Assembly: GCA_963691705.1 (NCBI GenBank)
Contig: OY829539.1
Coordinates: 19,638,407 to 19,702,406, forward strand
Direction of reading: 5' to 3'
Source of the DNA: Viola odorata
Taxonomy: Eukaryota > Streptophyta > Magnoliopsida > Malpighiales > Violaceae
DNA length: 64,000 nt
The notes under the pieces were generated by a model, which was given only the letters and a program-made list of their open reading frames with translations, ran no database searches and was not told where the DNA came from. Shown in pieces: positions 12,418 through 21,235 of this stretch; positions within the stretch are counted from its first letter, which is position 1; each line of letters begins with the position of its first letter. The position numbers were made by a program, and so were the translations under genes.

Positions 12418-12824
12418 ATAAAAAATACGAAGGCCGGATAAACAAAGCTGGTGTTGAAGATATACAGTACCAACAGTCACCGGTTTGACCTTTTTTTTTT
12501 TTTTTTTTTTATATGGGCTACTGTTTTAGTGCTTGGGAACTAAGGGGCTGTTAAGGCTAGAAACTAGAGAGAGAAATTAGTGAGACATAGAGTTTGAAGG
12601 ACAATGCTCTCGTTGTATTGATTTCTCGTGTGTTACAAATGAAGGAGAAGTCTCCTTATATAGAAAAACTAGAGAAACAGGCCAAAACAATTGGCCGACA
12701 AAAGTAAAGAAAAGAAATGGCCCTCGTTTAAAGTGGGCAACGCATTATCTAAAAAGCATAAAAATAATTACATCCTGCCAAAAGACAGGGAATAAGTGGA
12801 CATCTGTTTGATCCAGCTGTTTCT

Positions 12825-12903
12825 GTGGTCGTCATTGCTTACGTCTGTCTTCTGAATGCGTCATGGCTTACGTCTGTCTTCTGAATGCGTCATGGCTTAC
12901 GTC
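12825..12903 (-). promoter_or_regulatory. Triplicated as-1-like enhancer boxes
   Basis: A 29-bp period repeats across 12854-12874 and 12883-12903, with a weaker third copy at 12825-12845. On the minus strand each full copy contains GACGTAAGCCATGACGCA. This closely parallels the 35S as-1 element (two TGACG-type TGA-factor sites about 12 bp apart). The boxes lie about 170-240 bp upstream of the TATA box. Confidence 0.6.
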
Positions 12904-12911
12904 TGTCTGTT

Positions 12912-14276
12912 TTAGAGGTCTCTATGTGTTTCTGGAATAGTTACTTCGTCTTCTTCCATGTCTGTTATCACGTTGTCTTGGAGATCTGTTACTAGATTGA
13001 CGATGTGTTCTTCATCTAGCAGTCGTCCATCTCCTGAGTGTGGTAGGAACATCCTCCACTCTCTGGTGCTGTAGATTTGAATGAAATACCCTTCTCCTAG
13101 GAGACGATACTCCATCCATTTTTCTGGTGTATATAGGCTTTGAGGACTTTGTGCTACTTTGTAGATTTCTGGATTTTCTATTTCTTGGAAATCATAGGGA
13201 GATAGTGAAATCTCCATATGAATATCATGAATGCTTTCTTCTTCTCTGTCTGCCGAAAAGATGAAGATTCTTTTCTTTGCAGGGATAACTTCAAATCCTC
13301 TGGCCACTGGTAGTGTGGAATCAATGAAACATTCTAATTTCTTCCTTATTGCCATGTTTCCTGCAACTAGAAAGAATTTTTCTCCAAACTCTTCTAGATA
13401 TTTATCAATGTTTCCTTCTTCTTCCAATTTGAATGTGATTTTATCAATCATTCCCATATGGAAAAAAGAAAGAATTTTCTGGAATGGCATGTCTGTGCTG
13501 TTTAGGTCTACTTGTAATTTGAATAGACCTGCTGTTCCTTTGACTTTGATATGTCTTGCGACTATTCCCGCAAGTCTGCAGTAGGGCTTCTGTACTATGT
13601 TTACTCCTTTAAACTTCCAGTCTTTTTCTTCGAAGTAAATTTTTACTAAGTTTTTCTGTGCATTGATTAGATCTTCTAAGTGTCTTTCTTCTGTTTTCTG
13701 TTTTATAATTTCTTCCCCTTCGGGCCATTGGTCAAACAATGGTTTAAGGGTAGAATAGGCTGGCATATCTAATAGCCTAGCTCGAAGTTGTGAAAAGCTT
13801 CTGTTTTTGGGTTTCTGTTTGTTTTCCTGTATAAATTTATCTAATTGCTGTAATTTGGTAGTTAAGCTACCCATTATACTATCTTTCTGTTTTATCTTTC
13901 TTTCTGCTTCAATCTTTTCTTGTTCTATGAAGGTTATTTGGTTGGTAGTCTGTTGTTGAAGCTGTGCTAGTTGTTCTTCTAGCTTTCTGTTTTTGTCTTC
14001 TAATCTGGCTATTAGTCTACTGGGATTTTCTTGGGCCACTTCTGAATAGGGTCTAACTGTTTCAGGTTCTATGTAGAAGTTTGGGCCTAGCTGGGCCCTT
14101 GCTTCTTCTAAGGCTTCTGCAAAACTGTGATAACCTACATAGATTGGGTTTTGACACATGATGTAGTTTTTTACTGTGTTGAAACTGTTAAAGACACCTG
14201 TTTTCAAACCTCTATAAATGACATAGTGTGAAAAGGATTTTTTCTGTATCTTTGGGTTCTTCTCAGAGAAGTACAT
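12912..14276 (-). CDS. EPRV transactivator/inclusion-body-like protein
   Basis: 454 codons are open, starting at ATG 14276. Residues about 17-62 form a Cauli_VI-type (RNase H1 N-terminal-like) domain: H-Y-V-I-Y-R-G-L-K-T-G-V, then Y-V-G-Y-H-S-F-A-E-A. A coiled coil rich in Gln and Glu (about 90-165) follows, then a globular region with no motif I can name and an acidic tail. In caulimo-, soymo-, cavemo- and solendoviruses the ORF with this domain is the translational transactivator and inclusion-body protein, located just upstream of the intergenic promoter, exactly as here. It is intact as a reading frame, but expression from this broken copy is unproven. Confidence 0.75.
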   Translation of the reverse strand: MYFSEKNPKIQKKSFSHYVIYRGLKTGVFNSFNTVKNYIMCQNPIYVGYHSFAEALEEARAQLGPNFYIEPETVRPYSEVAQENPSRLIARLEDKNRKLEEQLAQLQQQTTNQITFIEQEKIEAERKIKQKDSIMGSLTTKLQQLDKFIQENKQKPKNRSFSQLRARLLDMPAYSTLKPLFDQWPEGEEIIKQKTEERHLEDLINAQKNLVKIYFEEKDWKFKGVNIVQKPYCRLAGIVARHIKVKGTAGLFKLQVDLNSTDMPFQKILSFFHMGMIDKITFKLEEEGNIDKYLEEFGEKFFLVAGNMAIRKKLECFIDSTLPVARGFEVIPAKKRIFIFSADREEESIHDIHMEISLSPYDFQEIENPEIYKVAQSPQSLYTPEKWMEYRLLGEGYFIQIYSTREWRMFLPHSGDGRLLDEEHIVNLVTDLQDNVITDMEEDEVTIPETHRDL

Positions 14277-14294
14277 GCTTAAAGCATTTAAGCA

Positions 14295-14648
14295 TTATAC
14301 CTTGAACTGTGTTGCTACGGGAGCTGTCTGTATATGCCAGAGGTTATCTAGCAGGCACTGTTGTTCTCTGTCGATATTTAATCCCTCAAAGGGTTTAAAT
14401 TTCTTATTTCCTCCATCAGGAAATTCTGTGAGATACATTGTTCCAAATCTAATCTCGTTCTGTGCTCCTCTTCTAGTAGAGAGATTTCTGTTTACCTGTG
14501 TGAATGGAATCTGTATGTTTGAGGATGATGATCCTCTTTCTGTAATTGTAACTGGCATAGCCAAATTATTTTTGTACATAATAGTTCTGTCTGATACTGA
14601 TTCTTGAGTATCTTGTTTCTGTTGATCTTCTGTCTGTTCTTGAAACAT
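14295..14648 (-). CDS. EPRV unassigned ORF, copy 2
   Basis: 117 codons from ATG 14648 to the TAA at about 14295. The start is Gln/Glu/Asp-rich, the middle has a Ser cluster and an R-N-L-S-T-R-R-G motif, and the C-terminal third is hydrophilic. It ends 19 bases before the transactivator ORF starts. The first 210 bp recur at 8489-8700. It lies where the end of a polymerase polyprotein or a small accessory ORF would be expected. I do not recognise the family. Confidence 0.45.
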   Translation of the reverse strand: MFQEQTEDQQKQDTQESVSDRTIMYKNNLAMPVTITERGSSSSNIQIPFTQVNRNLSTRRGAQNEIRFGTMYLTEFPDGGNKKFKPFEGLNIDREQQCLLDNLWHIQTAPVATQFKV

Positions 14649-14655
14649 CTGCTCT

Positions 14656-15568
14656 TTGGGTTTTGGTCACATAGTAGACTTAGGAATAGGACCTAGAATT
14701 ACATACGTATTTAAAAAATTAGAAGATAAATGCAAAGAAGCTACAATGCAAGAACAAATAAAACGTCAATCTTGGGCGTTTTGTAGAACAGCGATTTATA
14801 CACCACAGGCATATGGATACTATGATAAAAAGAAGAAATTCCTTAGAAAAAGTACGTCTTATAGAAAGGATAAACCTTGGAAAAATAAAGATAGATATGT
14901 TAAGAAACCCAGAGATAGAAGTTGCACGTGTTTTATCTGTGGAGATCCACAGCATTTAGCAAATAGATGCCCTAACAAACATAAAAATATAGATAGAACA
15001 AATTTAGTAGAACAATTAGGAGAATACGAAATAGAAAATATCAAGACAGATTCCGATAATGAATCAGTATATAGTATAGCATCAGAAAATGAGCCAGAAA
15101 ACAGTACAAAAATTACATATACATACATGAATAGAGAACAGAATGAAGAAGTAGTAGAATGTTTACATGAATGGATTAGAAACAGAGGAAACAATCATAT
15201 AAATTGTTATAACTGTAGATTATATCCAGCTATAGACAGAAGATACCAATGTAATAATTGCTTTAAAGAAATATGTTTTATGTGTATTAGAAAATTATTC
15301 CAAATAGAAACAGATATATCAGGAAAAGCCACAGATAGGAATCACAGTGATACAGTAGATGAAACACTGAGGAAACAAATTAAAAGGCATGATGTAGAAA
15401 TAGAACTCTTAAAACATAGAGTAAAAGAACTTGAGAATCAACATGAGAAAAAGAAGCAAGTAGATGCAGAGTCTAGTTATCTCACAGAACAAATTCAGGA
15501 AGAATCAGCCTTTACTATTAGTAAATGTATAGCAAGCCTAATAACCCTAAAATGTAGACTTTGGTTAA
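14656..15568 (+). pseudogene. EPRV coat C-terminus with two Cys motifs, inverted
   Basis: The plus-strand frame overlaps the truncated coat segment by about 29 bp (same bases at 9587-9616, other strand) and continues it. It carries a basic stretch, a CCHC knuckle (C-F-I-C-G-D-P-Q-H-L-A-N-R-C), then a second cluster with exact spacing CX2CX11CX2CX4CX2C, the pattern described for badna/tungro-type coat regions. A Lys/Glu coiled coil follows, then the linker into protease. At about 15567 the frame leaves viral coat-protease sequence (the same 58 bp recur on the minus strand near 9253-9313) and enters a palindromic sequence. It ends at the TAG at 15595-15597, inside the mobile element. Confidence 0.78.
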
Positions 15569-15591
15569 TGCTTAAATGCTTTAAGCATGTA

Positions 15592-16249
15592 CAGTAGAAA
15601 CTCTATAAAATAATACACTTGGGACGACCAAAATTTATTAATTAAAAGAGTTATTAATTAATCGATAAATTAATAATTATTAATTTATATATTAATTAAT
15701 ATTTTATTAATTTATAGTAAAATACTTAGTTTACAAACACCTTTCAAGCTTCCACTTACTGTAATTATTGTATACAATGCATGTACTGTATATCAAATGA
15801 AGGGCCCAATTTGAAAGAAACCTTCAATCTCCCACCTTATTATGCTTCTTGTGTTCAATGTATCACTTTATGGACATTAAAAATATTTTCTATATAAACA
15901 AGATCAAAATACTGTAGGTTAACACAAACAAATCATACACACAACATGGCTTCCCATTCTAAGGAAAATTAGAGACGACATTCAAGGGGAAATTGATTTC
16001 AACAAAAAACAAAAGACAATTGAGTCATTTTTCAAGAAACCTTCATAAATCATTCATGTAATATGCTATATATAAGGAATTATTAATTTATATTTTATAT
16101 GGGGTCTAAAGAAATTATCAAAAATGTATTATCTTATAATTTTAGCGAATTATTAATTTAGCACCCTATCCCCGAGTCGGGACCGGCCAAAAATATTATC
16201 TTAGAGAGTTTATTAAATAATCGAGTATTAATTTATCGAGTTTCTACTG
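15592..16249. mobile_element. pogo/Emigrant-like element with TA target duplication
   Basis: The left end reads CAGTAGAAACTCTATAAAA and the right end, inverted, CAGTAGAAACTCGATAAAT. Both flanks are TA (15590-15591, 16250-16251). The TIR resembles Emigrant/Lemi-type pogo-like MITEs of plants (CAGTAAAACCTCTATAAAT type). At 658 bp it is long for a MITE and AT-rich inside, with several sub-terminal copies of the ATTAATTTAT motif. I see no transposase. It inserted at the right edge of the viral segment, just before the TA microsatellite of the host repeat. Confidence 0.8.
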
Positions 16250-16251
16250 TA

Positions 16252-18750
16252 CTATATATATATATATATATATGCATATATAACATCAACCAAATCTCTC
16301 ACCAAATGGTGGGCACTTGTTTTTTTATTAGTGATTAATCTATCTAGTTATTGTTAATATCTTATTAAAGTCTATATTAAGGTGAGATAATAAAGTGTTC
16401 CACCATTTGTAAATTCATGAAGCTAAAGCGCATGAGAAACTTTAATTTCAAGTAAAACGAGGAAATCATAAAAAGAATACCATTAATGAAAAGAAACATT
16501 TCTCGATGGAATTTATTCAAGTGTTCTACCATTTGTATGAAATATGATCGAGGTGGAGGAGCAGATTACTTACAAGGATGAAGCGGTAAAAACGATGTGC
16601 GATATATGCAGTCCAGAGCGCATTATTTAAAAGTGAGGCAAAGGAGATGCAAAACGACATATTCTCCACATTCTGGTTCCGTATCACCATTTTCTGCAAA
16701 ACAAACACATGTTTATATATATCAACCAAATCTCCCACCAAATGGTGGGCACTTTTTTTGTCGGTGATTAATCTATCTAGTTATTATTATTTTCTTATTT
16801 AAGTCTATATTAAAGTGAGATAATAAAGTGTTCCACCATTTGTAAATTCATGAAGCTAAAGCGCATGAGAAACATTAATTTCAAGTAAAACTAGGAAATC
16901 ATAAAAAGAATACCACTAATGAAAAGAAATATTTCTCGAATGAATTTATTCAAGTGTTCTACCTTTTGTATGAAATATGATCAAGGTGGAGGAGCAGAGT
17001 ACTTACAAGGATGAAACGGTAAGAAGGATGCACGACATATGCAGTCTTGAGCGCACTATTTAAAAGTGAGGCAAAGGAGATGAAAAATGGCATGTTCTCC
17101 ACATTTTGGTTCCGTATCACCATTTTCTACAAAACAGACACATGTTTATATATATATATATATACATATATAACATCAACCAAATCTCTCACCAAATGGT
17201 GGGCACTTGTTTTTTTATTGGTGATTAATCTATCTTGTTATTGTTAATATCTTATTTAAGTCTATATTAAGGTGAGATAATAAAGTGTTCCACCATTTGT
17301 AAATTCATGAAGCTAAAGCGCATGAGAAACTTTAATTTCAAGTAAAACTTGGAAATCATAAAAAGATGACCACTAATGAAAAGAAATATTTCTCGAAGCA
17401 ATTTATTCAAGTGTTCCACCATTTGTATGAAACATGATCAAGGTGGAGGAGCAGACTACTTACAAGGATGAAGCGGTAAGAACGATGCGCGACATATGCA
17501 GTGTTGAGCGTACTATTTAAAAGTGAGGCAAAGGAGATGAAAAACCGCATGTTCTAAACATTCTGGTTCCGTATCACCGTTTTCTGCAAATTAAACACAT
17601 GTTTATATATATATATATATATATACCAAATGGTAGGCACTATTTTTTATCGGTGATTAATCTATCTAGTTATTGTTAATATCTTATTTATGTCTATATT
17701 AAGTTGAGATAATAGAGTGTTCCACTACTTACAAGGATGAAGCGGTCAGAACGATGCGCGACATATGTAGTCCAGAGCGCACTATTTAAAAGTGAGGCAA
17801 AGAAGATGAAAAATGGCATGTTCTCCACATTTTGGGTCCGTATCACCATTTTCTGCAAAATAGACACATGTTTATATATATATGCATATATATATATATA
17901 GCATCAACCAAATCTCTCATCAAATGGTGGGCACTTTTTTTTATCGGTGATTAATCTATCTAGTTATTGTTAATATCTTATTTAAGTCTATATTATGGTG
18001 AGATAATAAAGTGTTCCACCATTTGTAAATTCATGAAGTTAAAGGGTATGAGAAACTTTAATTTCAAGTAAAACTAGGAAATCATAAAAAGAAGACCAGT
18101 AATGAAAATAAATGTTTCTCGAAGCAATTTAGTCAAGTGTTCCACCATTTGTATGAAACATGATCAAGGTGGAGGAGCAGAGTACTTACAAGGATGAAGC
18201 GGTCAGAACGTTACGCGGCATATGCAGTCTGGAACGCACTATTTAAAAGTGACGCAAAGGAGATAAAAATGGCATGTTCTCTACATTTTGGTTTCGTATC
18301 ACCATTTTCTGCAAAATAGACACATGTTTATATATATATATATATATATATATATGCATATATATAGCATCAACTAAATCTCTCACCAAATGGTGGGCAC
18401 TTTTTTTTATCAGTGATTAATCTATCTAGTTATTGTTAATATCTTATTTAAGTCTATATTAAGGTGAGATAATAAAGTGTTCCACCATTTGTAAATTCAT
18501 GAAGCTAAAGCGCAGGAGAAATTTTAATTTCAAGTAAAACTAGGAAATCATAAAAAGAAGACCACTAATGAAAAGAAATATTTCTTGAAGGAATTTATTC
18601 AAGTGTTCCACCATTTGTATGAAACATAATCAAGGTGGAGGAGCAGAGTACTTTCAAGGATGAAGCGGTCAGAAAGATGCGCGACATATGCAGTCCAGAG
18701 CGCACTATTTATATATATATTTGCATATATAACATCAACCAAATCTCTCA
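16252..18750 (-). repeat. SWEET-exon array, right part (six units)
   Basis: The array resumes inside the TA microsatellite (16252-16280). Exon copies are 16574-16693 (intact splice sites, Trp kept), 17007-17126 (TAG acceptor), 17464-17583 (in-frame TAG stop after N-V), 17733-17852 (its upstream unit is shortened to about 270 bp), 18190-18308 (119 bp, one-base deletion, frameshift; GTAAGT donor) and 18656 to about 18711 (partial, donor GTAAGT changed to GAAAGT). Units here diverge more than those in the 1766-bp block. The array ends at about 18750, where unique sequence starts. Confidence 0.88.
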
Positions 18751-19083
18751 ATTTCCATTAGAACCCGTGATTTAAAAGAAGCTAATTAATCAAGAATTAG
18801 TGCTGATATCTCATAATACAAGCAAGAACCCACCTAAAAATACAAACAATTAACACAAGATCATACGTATATACACAAAATGAAGAATTGGTTTGATTAA
18901 TTGACGAAATTTGTTGGGGAAAAATCGACTTACCACGACAGATAGTGGAGCAGCATACATGCCAATATTGCAGAAGATGCCAATGGAGCCAACAACATTA
19001 GTTCTCTTGGCGGTTGTGTGCAAAATGGTGAAAATACAGGCATAGAGGATAACCATAAAGATGATATATATGACGACAACCAG
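18751..19083 (-). pseudogene. SWEET exon 4 fragment with intact donor
   Basis: On the minus strand 19083-18934 reads V-V-I-Y-I-I-F-M-V-I-L-Y-A, then H-T-T-A-K-R-T, and G-M-Y-A-A-P-L-S-V-V, followed directly by GTAAGT. This is the fifth transmembrane helix of a SWEET transporter (family pattern R-x-x-x-V-G ... MYAxPLxVM), and the splice phase (0) fits the 120-bp exon in the array downstream. Bases 18933-18751 are the start of the following intron. The exon's 5' part is cut at about 19083, where an inverted piece of array unit begins; exons 1-3 are not seen. It is either a truncated gene or the 5' edge of a captured segment. Confidence 0.78.
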
Positions 19084-19320
19084 TAAATTTATTCAAGTGT
19101 TCCACCATTTTTAAATTCCTTCGAGAAATATTTCTTTTCATTAGTGATCTTCTTTTTATGATTTCCTAGTTTTACTTGAATTTAAAGTTTCTCCTGCGCT
19201 TTAGTTTCATGAATTTACAAATGGTGGAACACCTTATTATCTCACCTTAATATAGACTTAAATAAGATAGTAACAATAACTAGATAGATTAATAACCGAT
19301 AAAAAAAAGTGCCCACCATT
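19084..19320 (+). repeat. Inverted fragment of the array unit
   Basis: About 237 bp match the non-exon part of the array unit in reverse orientation: the GTGTTCCACCATTT motif, then CTTTTTATGATTTCCTAG, ending GTGCCCACCATT. It replaces the 5' part of the SWEET exon next to it, so an inversion or foldback event broke the gene at this point. Confidence 0.85.
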
Positions 19321-19930
19321 CCAAATGTCAAATTTGATGTTTATACGTACTAAAATTGACAAAATATATTCCTATTATGCACTAAAAGAATTTACTCATG
19401 TAAATATTATATAAGTTACTTACACATTTTCAACAATAACCGAGGCTACATTTTATTTTCCTTTTTCTTTTTCTTTACACTTTTTTTTATTTTAGCTCAC
19501 CATCAAAGTGACAATGAATGAACTTAAAACATATAAACCAAAAGGTCAAGTGACATGGACATTGGACAGCCTGGAAGACGAGAAAATTGGCAATCTCTTT
19601 ACGGCAGAGGTGCAGGCCCACACATGTAATTAAACTTAAAGAAAAATATAATTATATATATATAACCAAAAGGAAGGGCAAGTAAACAAAAAGTACTTGC
19701 CTAACAACCATAGTAAGTTAAAATTGTTTGACGAGAATCATTCCAAAGGCACATGCCACATGGTGGACTTCCGACTTTTGAAGTCATACATATATAATAT
19801 AGATCATCATACCCTATTTAGATAATACTAGTATATAACATGCCACATACTAGTTCAAAATATTTGTCAATGTGATTAGCGATGCCTCCTGAAGCATCCC
19901 AGAATTGTAGAGTCGCTAATAATGTCCTTC
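19321..19930. other. Unique spacer with one orphan exon-like frame
   Basis: AT-rich spacer. At 19496-19632 a plus-strand frame follows a pyrimidine-rich TTTTAG acceptor-like site and reads about 45 codons (a V-T-W-T-L-D core) to a TAA. I do not recognise it and see no partner exon. Nothing else is supported. Confidence 0.3.
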
Positions 19931-20338
19931 CTACCTATATTCTTGCCACACATCCCATCTTCTCTTGCGCTTCTTCGCATCACCAACCTCACAAAGCAAA
20001 TGTGCCAAATCTGCTGGTATTGGTGCTGGGGGTAGGTGCACAATATCTTCATCATCCTTGTCATCCTCGTCATCATCATAAATCCATCCATAGAAAGGTT
20101 TGCGTCGACGGTGTGGAAGACAATGCATTGGTTGGGGTGACACAATCATATGTGCAGGAGGTTTGCTGGAATTTCCAAGTTTGTCAACACCAAAACTCTT
20201 GTCGTTTGTACCCATAAATTCAATCACCTGCTCTTTCCTATAGCCCGGGTTCAAAGTTTCATCTTTCCAGCTATTTCCTTCTCCTTCAAGAGTTGAGAGA
20301 TGGGCATCAGTATCATCTGCAGGACAAGACTGAAACAA
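19931..20338 (-). CDS. Hypothetical acidic/basic protein fragment
   Basis: 135 codons from ATG 20338 to the stop at 19931. The C-terminal half has a run of Arg (H-R-R-R-K), an aromatic Y-G-W-I-Y, a Asp/Glu tract, then a K-K-R-K-R-R cluster. No family is recognised. It lies downstream of the FAR1-like gene on the same strand and could be its last exon or an unrelated remnant. Confidence that it is coding is modest. Confidence 0.3.
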   Translation of the reverse strand: MFQSCPADDTDAHLSTLEGEGNSWKDETLNPGYRKEQVIEFMGTNDKSFGVDKLGNSSKPPAHMIVSPQPMHCLPHRRRKPFYGWIYDDDEDDKDDEDIVHLPPAPIPADLAHLLCEVGDAKKRKRRWDVWQEYR

Positions 20339-20707
20339 TTTAGCAAATTTAACCCAGGGGGAAAAGCAATAGCGCAGTCATTTGGCAACTCCTCTTTTCC
20401 TTTTTGCAACACCTCTCCAGCAATAGTGTTACTTTAATCTGAATGTGGAATTCATATCGTAGATCACAAGTTATAATCTCACCAACATAGGTGAGAAAGC
20501 TTACTGATAAAAATTGTGTCATATACCTACTAACCACTTACGACTAGAAATTATTGCTGAAATAAAGTTTAAGAACCAAGGAGATTAACGTTTTACAAAA
20601 ATCGGATACTCTAGCACTATGATAAAATAATGAAAAAGCAGAACAAACATGCATACCTTCACAACAACCTAATTTGTCTTACTTTAAGAATATGATTTCT
20701 ACAATCT

Positions 20708-21235
20708 TTCTCAGTAAAGGTCAATTTCTCGTACCTCCCCTACTTCCACAGTCAAAGAATGAAAATTATTACTCACACGTATGCCTGCTTGGTCATTTGT
20801 TTCAAGCCTCCTCTTCACATACTTGTCCATATTTTTATTACACTTAAAAAAAACGTGCTTTTGTGGGACTGACCGCATGATTATGATCAAGATTAACAAT
20901 CGAAATAGTGAACTCTCCTTCATCATTACCAATAGCATTGATTTTAGCCTTACAATTAGTTTTTCTTGATGACCTTGGATTAAAAGCATTTTTTGCTACG
21001 GATTTCCACATACCTCCCCTACTACACTCAATAGTAAAATACTTTAGCTTCCCATTATTATCTTCACACTTCTTTTCCTAATACCGAATCCCACTTCACA
21101 AGCATACTCAAGACAAAAGTTATAAACTTCTTCTTCTGATTTGAAGACCATACCTGCCTTCGGAATCAATTTATCATCAAGTTCCAGCAAGACTCCATTA
21201 CCTCCGTTGCAAATGATATTGCTACTGTATGACAA
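20708..21235 (-). pseudogene. FAR1-type DNA-binding domain gene, frameshifted
   Basis: From ATG 21235 the first frame reads P-K-A-G-M-V-F-K-S-E-E-E-V-Y-N-F and G-F-G-I-R-K-R, the start of a FAR1 domain. At about 21070-21080 one base is missing or extra. The next frame continues with F-T-I-E-C-S-R-G-G, a N-C-K-A-K-I motif and L-D-H-N-H-A-V-S, the WRKY-like C2H2 zinc site of FAR1/FHY3 proteins. Only the DNA-binding domain is seen; no MULE transposase core or SWIM finger follows. It therefore resembles either a FAR1-related-factor (domain-only) gene or a truncated FRS copy, broken by a single frameshift. Confidence 0.7.

Larger units (their letters stand above)
12120..12911 (-). promoter_or_regulatory. 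EPRV intergenic region with 35S-type promoter
   Basis: The gap between the transactivator-like ORF and the small ORF holds, in transcription order on the minus strand, three as-1-like boxes (12825-12903), a TATA box, CTATATAAGGA (12653-12663), with a following CT-rich start region, a homopolymer (T run near 12491-12510 on the plus strand) and a primer-binding site. This is the usual Caulimoviridae order of promoter, long leader, primer site and first ORF. The leader from the predicted start (about 12625) to the small ORF is about 500 nt. Confidence 0.68.
8489..15591. mobile_element. Endogenous pararetrovirus (Caulimoviridae), scrambled
   Basis: A composite of viral segments in both orientations lies between two halves of the SWEET-exon array. 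Minus-strand segments are about 8489-9330 (repeated fragment, protease start, RT/RNase H) and about 9587-14661 (movement and coat region, upstream small ORF, intergenic promoter, transactivator-like ORF, unassigned ORF). Plus-strand segments are about 9331-9586 (end of RNase H) and about 14662-15568 (coat protein C-terminus to protease start). Both outer edges abut TA repeats of the host unit. Assignment rests on the 30K-type movement/coat ORF, two coat cysteine motifs, an RNase H, a Cauli_VI-type domain and a tRNA-Met-like primer site. The central part of RT, including the YxDD box, is missing. The genus is not assignable by eye. The copy is broken by inversions and deletions and cannot encode a full genome as it stands. 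Confidence 0.9.
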
